A DNA stretch of 64,000 nt, taken from Salinicola avicenniae (GTDB taxonomy: Bacteria > Pseudomonadota > Gammaproteobacteria > Pseudomonadales > Halomonadaceae). The stretch covers positions 496,001 through 560,000 of the forward strand of contig NZ_JAKQZC010000004.1 in assembly GCF_023736115.1 (NCBI RefSeq). The letters run 5' to 3'. Numbering within the stretch: the first letter of the stretch is position 1; each line of letters starts with the position of its first letter. Shown piece by piece: positions 25,569 to 35,706 of the stretch. A program made the position numbers and the translations under genes. The notes under the pieces are model-generated. The model did not search any database and was not told where the DNA came from. It saw only the letters and a program-made list of their open reading frames with translations.

Positions 25569-26266
25569 CGGGATACTGCCCGGGCGCCGTCGTGCGACGC
25601 CGCGGGGGCGGCATCCGGGTAGAGGGCGTCCAGTTGTGCCAGGGTCAGCGCATGGCTGGGGGCGTCGAGGACGACCTGGCCGTCGCGCAAGCCGATGACG
25701 CGGTCGAAATGGCTCAGCGCCAGACGGTGCTGGTGCAGGGCGATCAGGCTGGTCGCGTGGCGATCATGAATGCGTTCGAGCAGGCGCACGGCCTGGTGCG
25801 GATCGACGCTGGCCAGCGGTTCGTCGCCAAGGAACAGCTCACGGGACTGGTAGAAGGCGCGGGCGATGGCCACGCGCTGGCGCTGACCGCCGGAGAGCGT
25901 CTCCACCGGCCGGCGTATCAGGCCCTCGAGGCCAAGTTCATCGCACAGTGTCTCGATCGCTTGCCAATCCGCCGGGTAGGGGCGCAGCAGATTGCGCAGA
26001 TTGCGCCAGGCAGCGTGGCGCTCCAGACGGCCCATGTAGACGTTGTGATAGACCGACAGCAGCGGTACCAAGCCGTGACCCTGCGGGCACCAGGCTGCGC
26101 GCGCGTGGAGACGCCGACGAACTTCGCCCAGCAGGGTCGACTTGCCGGCGCCGCTCTGGCCAAGCAGGGCGACATGCTCCCCGTTGTCGAACGTCAGGTC
26201 GAGCGAGGGCAGCACGACCTGGGCGCCATGGCCCAGGTCGGCCTGTTCGAACCTCAGTAGTGGCAT
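25565..26266 (-). CDS. PhnC-like ABC transporter ATP-binding protein
   Basis: 233 residues from the ATG at 26266. Walker A is LLGQSGAGKSTLLGEV, the ABC signature is ETLSGGQRQRVAIARAF, Walker B is LFLGDEPLASVDP, and the switch histidine is in SLIALHQHRLALSHFDRVIGL. The sequence resembles PhnC but is slightly shorter than usual. It sits between the binding protein (4 bp away) and the permease (4-bp overlap), so the three genes form one importer operon. Confidence 0.9.
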   Translation of the reverse strand: MPLLRFEQADLGHGAQVVLPSLDLTFDNGEHVALLGQSGAGKSTLLGEVRRRLHARAAWCPQGHGLVPLLSVYHNVYMGRLERHAAWRNLRNLLRPYPADWQAIETLCDELGLEGLIRRPVETLSGGQRQRVAIARAFYQSRELFLGDEPLASVDPHQAVRLLERIHDRHATSLIALHQHRLALSHFDRVIGLRDGQVVLDAPSHALTLAQLDALYPDAAPAASHDGARAVSR

Positions 26267-26270
26267 TGGT

Positions 26271-27125
26271 TCAGCGCAGCAGACCGATCGATTTGCCGAC
26301 CGACTCGATGGGCGCGTAGTCGTCATTGCTGGCGGGAATAAAGCCGGAGCGGGGGAAGCTCTCGAGCAGTGCCGGATCGGTCATGTCGAGCAGTGCCTGC
26401 TGGACCTTGTCGGTAAAGCCCTCGCCGTAGCGCTCGTCCGCGTCGCCTCGCAGCGTCCACTGGTAGTCGGGGTAAGTGGGCGACTCCCAGATGACTTCGA
26501 CCTTGTCGGTATCGACGCGGCCATCCTCGACGGCGGCCTGCCAGACGGTGAAGTTGACCGCGCCGATATCGTAGGTGCCGGATTCGACCAGCGCGATCGT
26601 GCGCGAATGGTCGCCGGAGAAGCCGACGCGAGAGAACACTTCCTCCGGGGCCTCGTCGAAGCGCTGGCGGATGAAGTGCTCCGGCATCAGGCGCCCCGAG
26701 GTCGAGGTCTTGGCGCCGAAGGTGAACGAGTGATCCCGAACCGCGTCCGGCAGGTTGTCCTGTTCGGGTTCGATGCCGGTCTCGGTGTTGGCGATGAAGT
26801 AGCTGCTGAAGGCGGCGTCTTCTTCGCCCTGGGCAATCGCCTGCGAGCCCGGCACCAGCTGGCGCGCCTGGACGCCGGAGAGCCCACCGAACCAGGCCAG
26901 CTGGACCTGATCGTTGCGGAAGGCGGTGACGGCCGCGCCGTAGGAAGTGACCGGGACATACTCCACGTCGACACCGAGCTGCGCCGAGAGATAGTCGGCG
27001 ACCTTCGAGAAGCGCTCGACCAGGCGCGACTGGTCCTCGTCGGGAATGGCGGTGAAGCGGAACGTGTCGGCGTGGGCCAGCGAGCCGACGGTCATCAGGG
27101 CCAAGACAGCGATCCAGCGAAACAT
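26271..27125 (-). CDS. PhnD-like periplasmic substrate-binding protein (phosphonate/selenate-type)
   Basis: 284 residues with a signal peptide (MFRWIAVLALMTVGSLAHA). The mature part follows the PhnD family: FTAIPDEDQSRLVERFSKVADYLSAQLGVDVEYVPVTSYGAAVTAF, LAWFGGLSGVQA, and the anion-contact region TSTSGRLMPEHFI. No phosphonate-degrading genes are nearby. Relatives of this sequence have been proposed to carry selenate, so the ligand (phosphonate, phosphite or selenate) is undecided. Confidence 0.85.
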   Translation of the reverse strand: MFRWIAVLALMTVGSLAHADTFRFTAIPDEDQSRLVERFSKVADYLSAQLGVDVEYVPVTSYGAAVTAFRNDQVQLAWFGGLSGVQARQLVPGSQAIAQGEEDAAFSSYFIANTETGIEPEQDNLPDAVRDHSFTFGAKTSTSGRLMPEHFIRQRFDEAPEEVFSRVGFSGDHSRTIALVESGTYDIGAVNFTVWQAAVEDGRVDTDKVEVIWESPTYPDYQWTLRGDADERYGEGFTDKVQQALLDMTDPALLESFPRSGFIPASNDDYAPIESVGKSIGLLR

Positions 27126-27233
27126 GGAGGGAACCTCGATCCGTTCAGGGGGGGGCTTATGATAACCGGATTCTTGCGCGCGGATTAAGCCGATCGTGGT
27201 TGTAAGTGATCGCTGACAGGTTCGGCACTGCCG

Positions 27234-28094
27234 TCATGGCGTCGGCGGTGGAAACTTGGTCGGCCGCAGGCTCTCCTTGATGGTCTTCAGATGCGGCAGG
27301 AAGGACTCGCCTCGGCGCAGGGTGACGCCGGTGGCCAGCACATCGATCAAGGCCATGTGGATCATGCGCGAGGTCATCGGCATGTAGACCTCGGTGTCTT
27401 CCGGCAGGTCGATCGGCAGCAGTTCGGTGCAGACCTCCGCCAGCGGCGAGCCTTCGCGGGTCAGGCCGATGACCAGCGCACCACTGTCGCGTGCCAGGCG
27501 TGCGACGTCGACCAGATCGCGGGTGCGCCCGGTGTAGGAGATCACGACGATGACGTCGCCGGTGTGGGCGGCGGCGGCGATCATGCGCTGCATCAGGACG
27601 TCATTGTGCGCAGCGACAGGCAGGTTGAAGCGGAAGAACTTGTTCTGCGCGTCGAAGGCGGCAGGTGCTGAGGCGCCCAGCGCGAAGAAGTGAATCTGGC
27701 GCGCCTGCGACAGATGATCGACGATTCGCTCAATGCGCTTGGGATCGATGGCGCGTCGTGCTTCGTCCAGCGCGGCGATGGTCGCCCCGATGATCTTGTC
27801 GGTATAGGCGGCGGCATCGTCGTCGCTCTCGACGCTGCGGCTGACGTAGGGCGTGCCGCCCGCCAGACTCTGCGCCAACTGGATCTTGAAGTCGGGATAC
27901 CCCTTGGTGTCGAAGTTGCGACAGAAACGGTTGACCGTGGGTTCGCTCACCGTGGCAGCCTGTGCCAGAGTGGCTATGCTCATGCCAATCGCTGCGTCGG
28001 GATCCTGCAGGATGACGTCTGCCACCTTGCGCTCCGAGCGATTCAGTTCGTCGACCCGCGAGCGGATACGGGCGATGAGATCATGGACGGCCAT
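27234..28094 (-). CDS. hexR: RpiR-family regulator of central carbon metabolism (HexR)
   Basis: 286 residues. The N-terminal HTH_6 domain has [42 protein letters not shown], the C-terminal SIS domain has [22 protein letters not shown] and [23 protein letters not shown], where KDPG would bind. It is divergent from zwf-pgl-eda, the usual HexR arrangement. HexR represses Entner-Doudoroff genes and is released by 2-keto-3-deoxy-6-phosphogluconate. A candidate site lies at 28240-28252. Confidence 0.92.
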   Translation of the reverse strand: MAVHDLIARIRSRVDELNRSERKVADVILQDPDAAIGMSIATLAQAATVSEPTVNRFCRNFDTKGYPDFKIQLAQSLAGGTPYVSRSVESDDDAAAYTDKIIGATIAALDEARRAIDPKRIERIVDHLSQARQIHFFALGASAPAAFDAQNKFFRFNLPVAAHNDVLMQRMIAAAAHTGDVIVVISYTGRTRDLVDVARLARDSGALVIGLTREGSPLAEVCTELLPIDLPEDTEVYMPMTSRMIHMALIDVLATGVTLRRGESFLPHLKTIKESLRPTKFPPPTP

Positions 28095-28239
28095 GTGGCG
28101 GGGTCTCTCCTAGAGGCGAATGGTCGGATCGAGCGGCGCAGGCCCTGCATCCTAGCCTGCGAGGCGGGGTGCGCCAAGTCGATGGCGGCAGGGGCATGAC
28201 CCGAGGCCGACGACGCGCGCTATACTGGTGCGCGCGGCG

Positions 28240-28252
28240 GTAATTTTGTTAC
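28240..28252. promoter_or_regulatory. Candidate HexR operator between hexR and zwf
   Basis: GTAATTTTGTTAC is an inverted repeat with GTAA/TTAC arms and a five-base centre, close to the published HexR consensus TGTAATnnnATTACA. It lies about 75 bp before the zwf start, just upstream of an AT-rich -10 candidate TATTTT (28285-28290). Confidence 0.5.
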
Positions 28253-28324
28253 GCGGTCGCGTGTCAAAATGTGCGGGAATGGCGTATTTTATTCGTAAAT
28301 TAACGACTTTGTCGGAGGGAGGCA

Positions 28325-29809
28325 ATGACTCGAGAGGCAACGCCCAATGTGGACATGGCGCTGTTCGGAGCGCTGGGCGACCTGGCGCTGCGCAAGCTGT
28401 ACCCGGCGCTCTACCACCTCGATCGGGACGGCTTGCTCGGCACCGAGACTCGAATTCTCGGCCTGGCGCGGCGCGAGCACGATGCCGATAGCTTCCGCGA
28501 TACCGTCATGGGAATGCTCAAGAAGCGGGTCAAGAGCCACGAGCTCGAACAGACCTGTCTCGAGCGCTTTCTCGCCCGGCTTGACTACGTCCAGCTCGAC
28601 TTCGACACGGTGGACGGCTACGACAAGATTCGCGACTGGCATGCGCAGAGCCCGGACGAGACCTGTCCGCTGACCATCTACCTGGCCGTACCGGCGAGCA
28701 TCTATGGCGCGATCTGCGCCAACCTCGAGCAGAGCGGCAGCCTCGACGAGGAGTCACGGGTCGTGGTCGAGAAGCCGATCGGTTACAGCCTGGAGTCCTC
28801 CCACGAGATCAACGACGCCATCGGTGCGGTCTTCCCCGAGTCCCGCATCTATCGCATGGACCATTATCTCGGCAAGGAGACGGTCCAGAACCTGATCGCG
28901 CTGCGATTCGCCAACCCGATGTTCGGCAATCAGTGGAATCAGAGCCAGATCTCGCATGTCGAGATCACGGTCGCCGAGCAGGTCGGTATCGAGGGGCGCT
29001 GGGGGTACTTCGACAAGGCCGGTCAGCTGCGCGACATGGTGCAGAACCATCTGTTGCAGCTGTTGACCATGCTGGCCATGGATCCGCCGGCGAATCTCGA
29101 CGCCGACGCCATTCGTGACGAGAAGGTCAAGGTGCTCAAGGCGCTCAAGCCGCTCGAGGGCGAGGCGCTCAATCGACATGTGGTGCGCGGGCAGTATGTG
29201 GCCGGTGCCATCGATGGCGAGAACGTGCCTGGCTATCTCGATGAAGACGAAGCCAACACCTCGAGCACCACCGAAACCTTCGTGGCCATGCGTCTGGAGG
29301 TGGCCAACTGGCGCTGGGCGGGCGTACCGTTCTATCTGCGCACCGGCAAGCGCATGCCGGAGAAGCTGTCGCAGATCGTCATCCACTTCCGTCAGCAGCC
29401 GCACTATATCTTCGATCCCGATCAGCGCAATCTGGCCGCCAACAAGCTGGTGATCCGACTGCAGCCGGAAGAGGGGATTGCGCTGCAGGTGCTGACCAAG
29501 GACGGCGGGCTCGACAAGGGCATGCGCCTGCGCCCCGGTCCACTGCATCTGGACTTCAACCATGCCTTCCCCAAGGCGCGTATCCCCGATGCCTACGAGC
29601 GCCTGCTGCTGGAGGTGATGAAAGGGCAGCAGTATCTGTTCGTGCGCCGCGACGAGGTCGAGTACGCCTGGAAGTGGGTCGATCAGCTGATCGATGGCTG
29701 GGAGAAGCGCGATATTCCGCCGCGCCGCTACCCGGCTGGTTCCTGGGGGCCGGTGGCGTCGATCGCCATGATCACCCAGGACGGCCGCTCCTGGTATGAA
29801 GACTACTGA
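28325..29809 (+). CDS. zwf: Glucose-6-phosphate 1-dehydrogenase
   Basis: 494 residues, full length. The nucleotide-binding motif is [17 protein letters not shown]; the catalytic His region is [17 protein letters not shown]; the substrate region is [14 protein letters not shown]. It oxidises glucose-6-phosphate to 6-phosphogluconolactone, producing NAD(P)H, the first step of the Entner-Doudoroff branch. A strong GGAGGGAGG ribosome binding site precedes the ATG. It overlaps pgl by 14 bp. Confidence 0.96.
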   Translation: MTREATPNVDMALFGALGDLALRKLYPALYHLDRDGLLGTETRILGLARREHDADSFRDTVMGMLKKRVKSHELEQTCLERFLARLDYVQLDFDTVDGYDKIRDWHAQSPDETCPLTIYLAVPASIYGAICANLEQSGSLDEESRVVVEKPIGYSLESSHEINDAIGAVFPESRIYRMDHYLGKETVQNLIALRFANPMFGNQWNQSQISHVEITVAEQVGIEGRWGYFDKAGQLRDMVQNHLLQLLTMLAMDPPANLDADAIRDEKVKVLKALKPLEGEALNRHVVRGQYVAGAIDGENVPGYLDEDEANTSSTTETFVAMRLEVANWRWAGVPFYLRTGKRMPEKLSQIVIHFRQQPHYIFDPDQRNLAANKLVIRLQPEEGIALQVLTKDGGLDKGMRLRPGPLHLDFNHAFPKARIPDAYERLLLEVMKGQQYLFVRRDEVEYAWKWVDQLIDGWEKRDIPPRRYPAGSWGPVASIAMITQDGRSWYEDY

Positions 29810-30470
29810 GCGAGCTCGGGATCAACTGGCCCGGCAACTGGCGGAGAGTGCCGCGCTGGCGCTGGGTCAGGATCTCGCCGAACGCGAGCGGGTGCTGCTG
29901 GTGGTCGCCGGCGGCACCTTGCCGCTGGCTTTCTTTCGCCATCTGGCGCAGCAGCCGTTGGCTTGGTCACGGGTCGACATCACGCTCACCGATGAGTGCT
30001 GGGTCGCCGAGGATCATGCCGACAGCCAGGCGCGCCGGGTGCGTGAATCGCTGCTGGTGGGGCCCGCCGCCGCCGCTTGTTTTCATTCGCTGATCAGCGA
30101 CGACGCCACCCCCGAGCAGGGCGTGGCGTCGATCGCGACACGGGTCGAGGCACTGCCGTGGCCGGCCAGCCTGGTGGTACTCGGCATGGGCAGCGACGGT
30201 CATACCGCCTCGCTGTTTCCGGACAGTGCCGAGCTGTCGCTTGCGCTCAGCAGTGACGAAGCGGTGGTCGCGACGCGTTCCCCCAGTGCGGCGCATCCGC
30301 GCATTACCCTGAGCGCTGCGCGCTTGCACTCGGCGCATCGTCATGCCCTGCATATCGTCGGCGAAGCCCAGAAAGCCGTGCTAGGTCAGGCTCTTGCTGG
30401 CGACGATGTGCGCGAGCTGCCGATCCGCGCCTTTCTGACCTGTCCGCTGACGCTCTACTGGGCACCATAA
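29796..30470 (+). CDS. pgl: 6-phosphogluconolactonase (DevB type)
   Basis: 224 residues. Motifs of the DevB/NagB superfamily are [25 protein letters not shown] and [21 protein letters not shown]. It hydrolyses 6-phosphogluconolactone to 6-phosphogluconate, directly after Zwf. The start lies inside the 3' end of zwf, suggesting translational coupling. Confidence 0.93.
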   Translation: MKTTERARDQLARQLAESAALALGQDLAERERVLLVVAGGTLPLAFFRHLAQQPLAWSRVDITLTDECWVAEDHADSQARRVRESLLVGPAAAACFHSLISDDATPEQGVASIATRVEALPWPASLVVLGMGSDGHTASLFPDSAELSLALSSDEAVVATRSPSAAHPRITLSAARLHSAHRHALHIVGEAQKAVLGQALAGDDVRELPIRAFLTCPLTLYWAP

Positions 30471-30518
30471 CGCGGTGTGGCGCGCGCCTTTGCGTGTCTC
30501 GCCAACAAGGAGTCGAAG

Positions 30519-31181
30519 ATGTCATCCGTTACCCAACTGCCCGCATCGCAGACCGCACGTCTCGATGCCATCTGTGCCTCGACCAGCATTATTCCCGTGC
30601 TGGTGATCGAGAAGCTGGAACACGCCGTACCGCTGGCCAAGGCGCTGGTCGACGGCGGCCTCGGTGTGCTCGAGATCACGCTGCGCACCGACTGTGCCGT
30701 CGAGGCCATGAAGCAGATCCGGGAGGCGCTGCCGCAGGCGACGATCGGGGCGGGAACGGTCCTCGACGTCGATCAGTATCGGCAGTGCGAGGAGATCGGT
30801 GTCGATTTCGTCGTGACGCCGGGTACCACGCCGGCGCTGTTCGCTTACGCCGCCAACAGTGAGGTGCCGCTGCTGCCGGGCGTGGCGACCGTTTCCGAAG
30901 TGGTGACGGGGCGTGAATTCGGCTTTCGTCGCTTCAAGTTCTTTCCGGCGGAAGCCAATGGGGGCGCCAAGGCGCTCAAGTCTTTCGGTGGGCCGTTGCC
31001 CGAAGTGAAGTTCTGCCCGACCGGCGGTGTCACGGTGGACAATGCGGCGGATTATCTAGCGTTGCCCAATGTGATCTGCGTGGGCGGTTCCTGGATGGCG
31101 CCTCAGTCACTGATCGACCAGGAAGACTGGGCCGGCATCACCGAGCTGACGCGCCAGGCTACCCAGCGCTACCCGCGCTGA
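30519..31181 (+). CDS. eda: 2-keto-3-deoxy-6-phosphogluconate aldolase
   Basis: 220 residues from the ATG at 30519 (AAGGAG upstream). The catalytic Glu and Arg lie in GVLEITLRTDCAVEAM and the Schiff-base lysine in RRFKFFPAEANGG. It cleaves KDPG into pyruvate and glyceraldehyde-3-phosphate, the last Entner-Doudoroff step. Third gene of the zwf-pgl-eda operon under probable HexR control; it may also act as 4-hydroxy-2-oxoglutarate aldolase. Confidence 0.95.
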   Translation: MSSVTQLPASQTARLDAICASTSIIPVLVIEKLEHAVPLAKALVDGGLGVLEITLRTDCAVEAMKQIREALPQATIGAGTVLDVDQYRQCEEIGVDFVVTPGTTPALFAYAANSEVPLLPGVATVSEVVTGREFGFRRFKFFPAEANGGAKALKSFGGPLPEVKFCPTGGVTVDNAADYLALPNVICVGGSWMAPQSLIDQEDWAGITELTRQATQRYPR

Positions 31182-31190
31182 TAACGGGTC

Positions 31191-31212
31191 GGCCCGGCGC
31201 GGGTGCCGGGCC
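31191..31212. terminator. GC-rich hairpin after eda
   Basis: GGCCCGGC-GCGGGT-GCCGGGCC is a perfect 8-bp stem 10 bp after the eda stop. It lies between convergent genes and could stop transcription from either side, though no T-run follows. Confidence 0.45.
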
Positions 31213-31283
31213 GGCCGAACAGCGGCGACCGACCGTGATGGGCGACGAGGCCCTGCCGCGCTCGACCGCTCGTGTTCCTGCCG

Positions 31284-31571
31284 TCAGTCCTCCAGGCGTG
31301 ACAGAATCCTTTGCCCGCGCCGCGATCGCCGCGTGCGACGCATCCCGGCGGATGCCACTTTCCAGCCGACGACGCGGGCTACGCCAACCGCCATGCCGGA
31401 GGCGGCCCCCCACAGTAGCGCCTGGCGCCACTGGACGTCGTCGCGATCCGGGTTGACCGGCGGTTCGAGTGCGCCGCGGCGTGCGCCCTGCTTGAGACTC
31501 TGACGCGCCAGCACGCCGGTCAGTACCGCCGTGCCGGTTCCCACGAGTGTCCATAGTGTCTCTGGCTTCAT
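31284..31571 (-). CDS. DUF4235-type small membrane protein
   Basis: 95 residues from the ATG at 31571 with AGGAGG eight bases upstream. It has an N-terminal hydrophobic segment (LWTLVGTGTAVLTGVLARQSL), a hydrophilic middle (PPVNPDRDDVQWRQAL) and a second hydrophobic segment (LLWGAASGMAVGVARVVGWKV), then a basic tail. This layout matches DUF4235 proteins, whose function is unknown. It is convergent with eda and follows no clear operon. Confidence 0.72.
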   Translation of the reverse strand: MKPETLWTLVGTGTAVLTGVLARQSLKQGARRGALEPPVNPDRDDVQWRQALLWGAASGMAVGVARVVGWKVASAGMRRTRRSRRGQRILSRLED

Positions 31572-31665
31572 AGTGGCCTCCTGCCGTTTGCCTGAAGTGA
31601 TGCAGACAGTCTGGTCTATCCTGGCGCGACGCTCCAGTCGCGAATCGACGCTGGCCTGCGCGAAA

Positions 31666-32865
31666 TCAGGTGCGCTCCACTGCGGTCGCCACGCCTTGTC
31701 CGCCGCCGATGCAGAGGGTCGCCACGCCGCGCTTGGCATCCCGACGCTGCATCTCATGGAGCAGCGTGACCAGCACGCGGGCACCGGAAGCGCCGATGGG
31801 GTGTCCCAGTGCAATGGCGCCGCCGTTGACGTTGACGCGCTCGGGCGACCAGCCGAGCTCGCTGGCGACCGCCAGCGTCTGCGCGGCGAAGGCCTCGTTG
31901 GCTTCGATCAGGTCGAGCTGCTCGACCGACCAGTCGGCCCGGGCAAGGCAACGCCGGGTCGCCGGTACCGGGCCGATGCCCATGGTCGCCGGATCGACGG
32001 CCGCGCTGGCGCAGGCGCGTATGGTGGCCAGTACCGGCAGGCCCAGGGCGCGGGCGCGCTCGGCGCTCATGATCAGCAGCGCGGCGGCGCCGTCATTGAT
32101 CGAGGAGGCATTGCCGGCGGTGACCGTGCCGTCGCGCTGGAAGGCTGGCTTCAGCTTGGCCAGCGATTCGGCACTGATTCCGTCGCGGGGCTGCTCGTCG
32201 CGGGCGACCGTCACCGGATCGCCACGGCGTTGCGGGACGTCGACAGGGGTGATTTCGGTGTCGAACCGTCCGGCATCGCGCGCGGCCAGCGCGCGTCGCT
32301 GGGACTCGGCGGCGTAGGCATCCTGCGCCTCGCGCGAGAGGTTCCAGCGTGCGGCGACGTTCTCGGCGGTGATGCCCATGTGGTAGTCGTTGAATGCGTC
32401 CCATAGGCCGTCGTGGATCATGCTGTCGAGCAGCTCGGCATGGCCCATGCGCAGTCCCGTCCGCGCCTTGGGCAGGACATAGGGCGCGAGGCTCATGCTC
32501 TCCATGCCGCCGGCGACAATGGTCTCGGCATCACCGCAGCGGATCGCCTGTGCGGCAAGATGCACCGCCTTCAGTCCCGAGCCGCAGACCTTATCAATGG
32601 TCATGGCCGGAACGCCCTCGGGCAGGCCGGCGGCGATCGCCGCCTGACGGGCCGTGTTCTGTCCCAGGCCGGCACGCAGTACGTGGCCCATGATGACTTC
32701 GTCGACCGTGGTGGGGTCGATCTCCGAGAGCACGCGGCGAATGACTGTCGCGCCGAGATCGACGGCGGGGACGCTGGAAAGCCCGCCCTGGAAAGTGCCG
32801 ATCGGCGTTCGCGTGGCGGCGACGATCACGGCATCGCGATGACTGTTTGCAGTGGCATCAGGCAT
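31666..32865 (-). CDS. Acetyl-CoA C-acetyltransferase (thiolase)
   Basis: 399 residues. The acyl-accepting cysteine is in [18 protein letters not shown], the second-half signatures are [18 protein letters not shown] and CIGGGQGVA with the second catalytic Cys. With the adjacent CoA-transferase subunits it completes acetoacetate breakdown: acetoacetate to acetoacetyl-CoA, then two acetyl-CoA. It overlaps the CoA-transferase B gene by 8 bp. Confidence 0.92.
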   Translation of the reverse strand: MPDATANSHRDAVIVAATRTPIGTFQGGLSSVPAVDLGATVIRRVLSEIDPTTVDEVIMGHVLRAGLGQNTARQAAIAAGLPEGVPAMTIDKVCGSGLKAVHLAAQAIRCGDAETIVAGGMESMSLAPYVLPKARTGLRMGHAELLDSMIHDGLWDAFNDYHMGITAENVAARWNLSREAQDAYAAESQRRALAARDAGRFDTEITPVDVPQRRGDPVTVARDEQPRDGISAESLAKLKPAFQRDGTVTAGNASSINDGAAALLIMSAERARALGLPVLATIRACASAAVDPATMGIGPVPATRRCLARADWSVEQLDLIEANEAFAAQTLAVASELGWSPERVNVNGGAIALGHPIGASGARVLVTLLHEMQRRDAKRGVATLCIGGGQGVATAVERT

Positions 32866-33505
32866 GTGTCACCTCCCGCTGATCGAGCAGCTCGCAGCCG
32901 GTGGCTGTGCGGATCTCCTCGAGCGTGACGTCAGGTGCCAGTTCGATCAGCGTCAGGCCCTCGTCGGTGATATCCATGACGCCCAGGTCGGTGATGATGC
33001 GGTCGACCACGCCAACGCCCGTCAGCGGTAGGGAGCAGGCGTCGAGAATCTTGTGCTCGCCCTTGGCGGTATGCGTCATCAGCACGACCACGCGCTGAAC
33101 ACCGGCAACCAGATCCATCGCGCCGCCCATGCCCTTGACCATCTTGCCGGGGATCATCCAGTTGGCGAGATCGCCATGGCAAGACACCTGCATCGCGCCC
33201 AGAATCGCTAGATTGATGTGGCCGCCGCGAATCATCGCGAACGACTCGGCGTTATCGAAATAACTGGAGCCGGGCAGGGCGGTGACGGTCTGCTTGCCGG
33301 CGTTGATCAGATCGGGGTCGACCGTCGCCTCGGTGGGGAAGGGTCCAATGCCGAGCAGGCCATTCTCCGACTGCAGCCAGACATCCATGCCCTCGGGAAT
33401 GTAGTTGGCGACCAGAGTCGGCTGGCCGATACCGAGGTTGACGTAGTAACCGTCCTGCAGCTCGTCGGCGGCGCGTGCCGCCATCTGTTCCTTGGTCCAG
33501 GCCAT
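32858..33505 (-). CDS. scoB: 3-oxoacid CoA-transferase subunit B
   Basis: 215 residues. The catalytic glutamate sits in [14 protein letters not shown], the invariant SENG motif of class I CoA transferase beta subunits. [14 protein letters not shown] and [10 protein letters not shown] are also typical. It transfers CoA from succinyl-CoA or acetyl-CoA to acetoacetate together with the A subunit encoded one base upstream. Confidence 0.92.
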   Translation of the reverse strand: MAWTKEQMAARAADELQDGYYVNLGIGQPTLVANYIPEGMDVWLQSENGLLGIGPFPTEATVDPDLINAGKQTVTALPGSSYFDNAESFAMIRGGHINLAILGAMQVSCHGDLANWMIPGKMVKGMGGAMDLVAGVQRVVVLMTHTAKGEHKILDACSLPLTGVGVVDRIITDLGVMDITDEGLTLIELAPDVTLEEIRTATGCELLDQREVTHA

Positions 33506-33506
33506 C

Positions 33507-34211
33507 TCAGTTCGTCTCCCTGAGCGTGCGTTTCTCGATGCGTTTCTCCGGGGTCGGGTTGTGCACGATACGATGCACGAAGATGCCCGGCAGGTGAACG
33601 TCGTCTGGATCGATGGCGCCAGTCTCGACGATCTCTTCGACTTCGGCGATGCAGATTTTGCCGGCCATCGCCGCCAGCGGGTTGAAGTTGCGAGCGGTCT
33701 TGTTGAAGCGCAGGTTGCCGGCGCGGTCGGCGACCTGTGCCTTGATCAGTGCCACGTCGACCGGCAGGCCGCGTTCCATCACGTAGTGCTCGCCGTCGAA
33801 TTCGCGCACCTCCTTGCCCTCGGCGATCTTCGTGCCGTAGCCGGTGCGGGTAAAGAAGGCCGGAATGCCTGCTCCACCGGCGCGTAGCCGCTCGGCCAGC
33901 GTGCCCTGAGGACAGAATTCGAGCTCTAGCTCGCCGGAAAGGTATTGGCGCTCGAACTCCTTGTTCTCACCGACATAGGAAGAGAGCATCTTCTTGATCT
34001 GGCGTGATTCGAGCAGCAGACCGAGACCGAAGCCGTCGACGCCGGCGTTGTTGCTCGCGACGGTCAGGTCGCGCTTGCCACTATCTCGCAGCGCGCCGAT
34101 CAACGCCTCGGGAATGCCGCAGAGGCCGAAGCCGCCGACGGCCAATGTCATGCCGTCCTCGATCAGTCCATCGAGCGCCTCGCCGGCGCTGGGAAAACAT
34201 TTGTTCATCAT
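33507..34211 (-). CDS. scoA: 3-oxoacid CoA-transferase subunit A
   Basis: 234 residues from the double Met at 34211/34208. The alpha-subunit signature [20 protein letters not shown] is near the N-terminus, with [24 protein letters not shown] after it and FFTRTGYGT in the middle. First gene of the scoA-scoB-thiolase operon for ketone-body or acetoacetate use. Confidence 0.92.
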   Translation of the reverse strand: MMNKCFPSAGEALDGLIEDGMTLAVGGFGLCGIPEALIGALRDSGKRDLTVASNNAGVDGFGLGLLLESRQIKKMLSSYVGENKEFERQYLSGELELEFCPQGTLAERLRAGGAGIPAFFTRTGYGTKIAEGKEVREFDGEHYVMERGLPVDVALIKAQVADRAGNLRFNKTARNFNPLAAMAGKICIAEVEEIVETGAIDPDDVHLPGIFVHRIVHNPTPEKRIEKRTLRETN

Positions 34212-34423
34212 GCTTCTCGCTTCTGGGGTTCTCGGCGTCGCCAAGGAGCATTATGGCGCCAAACCAGTTTACGAGTTTGCATGAAGCGACGACGTTATAC
34301 CTTGGGCGGTCAGCGGCGCTTCATGCCGGCAGGGCGCTATCTCAAGGTGGCAGGGAATGGCGGGTTCGACAATGGCGATGCGGCGGGCGTCGTAGGGAGG
34401 GCGAACGGCGAGCGCTGGCCCGG

Positions 34424-34451
34424 CATGGGGCGGCACAGGTGCCGCCCCATG
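34424..34451. terminator. Perfect 13-bp hairpin after the sugar kinase gene
   Basis: CATGGGGCGGCAC (34424-34436) and its exact complement (34439-34451) are separated by AG. It lies 17 bp beyond the stop of the minus-strand kinase gene, so it probably ends that transcript, though there is no clear T-run. Confidence 0.55.
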
Positions 34452-34467
34452 GTCGAGTCGGTCGGGA

Positions 34468-35436
34468 TCAGGTCGGCAGGTTTTCCAGGTCGGCCTCGCC
34501 GGGCAGCGAGACGAAGGCGCCGGCTCGGGTGGCAGCAAACGCCCCGCAGCGACCGGCGAAGCGCAGCGCCTCGGAGAGTCTCGCCTCGTCGGCCAGCCAG
34601 GCGGTCAGGGTCTCGCAGGTGACATCGTCGCGCGACAGGGAGGCGAGCAGGCCGCCGATGAAGGCATCTCCCGCAGCGGTCGTGTCCACGGCGGCAACGC
34701 TCGGTGGCGTGACCTGAAGCTGGCGGTCGGCGAGGTGTGCCACCACCGGCCCCGGGCCATCAGTTACCACGATGAGGCGCGTGCCGCGCGCCAGGCGCAG
34801 GCTGATCCACGCCTCGGCGCTCTGCTCGCCGCGCAGCGCGTCGAGCTCCTCGGTAGAGAGCTTGACCAGGTGGGCGCGCTCCAGCAGCTGCTCCACCAGG
34901 GCGATATCGACCTGCCCCTGCGGCCAGAGCGGTGGGCGCAGGTTGGCATCCACGCTGATCAAACAGCCGCCACGTCGGGCGATGCTGGCAAGATCCAGTG
35001 TAGTGCGGGCGATCGGGGTGTCGGTGAGGCTGTTGCTGCAGAGGTGCACCAGTGCCGGCTCGGTGAAAATGCCGGCCGGCAGGTGTTCGCGCCGGTAGAG
35101 CAGGTCGGCCGCGGGGGGGCGGTAGAAGTCGAACTGGCGCTCGCCATGCGCGTCGCGAGAGACGAAGGCGAGTGCCGTACGCGCTTCTCGCGTGCGCACG
35201 ATGTGCTGGGTATCGACGCCGTAGCGTTCGAGCTCTTCGACCAGGAAGTCGCCGAAGCGGTCATCGCCGATCATGCCGAGAAAGCAGCTCGGCAGCCCCT
35301 GGCGGGCGCAGGCCACGGCGGCATTGGCGGGAGCGCCACCCGCGTAGGGGGTGAAGGTCTCGGGCGCGGTATCGTCGCCCAGACGACTGGACAACATGTC
35401 GACGAGGGCTTCGCCGAAAGCGATGATAGGGGTCAT
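34468..35436 (-). CDS. PfkB-family sugar kinase (fructokinase-like)
   Basis: 322 residues from the ATG at 35436. The family signatures are IIAFGEALVDMLS (start), PYAGGAPANAAVACARQGLPSCFLGMIG (PfkB motif 1) and VDTTAAGDAFIGGLLASL (motif 2 with the catalytic Asp). Similar proteins phosphorylate fructose. Its position beside the glucose-catabolic operon fits feeding fructose into hexose-phosphate metabolism, but other sugars are possible. Confidence 0.87.
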   Translation of the reverse strand: MTPIIAFGEALVDMLSSRLGDDTAPETFTPYAGGAPANAAVACARQGLPSCFLGMIGDDRFGDFLVEELERYGVDTQHIVRTREARTALAFVSRDAHGERQFDFYRPPAADLLYRREHLPAGIFTEPALVHLCSNSLTDTPIARTTLDLASIARRGGCLISVDANLRPPLWPQGQVDIALVEQLLERAHLVKLSTEELDALRGEQSAEAWISLRLARGTRLIVVTDGPGPVVAHLADRQLQVTPPSVAAVDTTAAGDAFIGGLLASLSRDDVTCETLTAWLADEARLSEALRFAGRCGAFAATRAGAFVSLPGEADLENLPT

Positions 35437-35706
35437 GATAGGTCGACTCTCTCCTCGACTCTTGCCGGTGGAACGGAGCCCTCCGTTCCGGTGAAGGCAC
35501 CGGCCCGCGGTGCGGCGATGCGCAGTACCACCGTGTTCTCTCTGTCTGGATGCCGAGGCAGTCTGGATACCGAGGCCTCGCGTGAGGCCGGGTCGTGATC
35601 GCGGTCGGCATCGATGCACTTCGGTCGCCTGGTGCGCGTCACGTCCCGCTGTCGAGATGCGGGATGACCGCGCAGGCCCTCGAGACGGGGCGGCAAGCCG
35701 TCGCGG

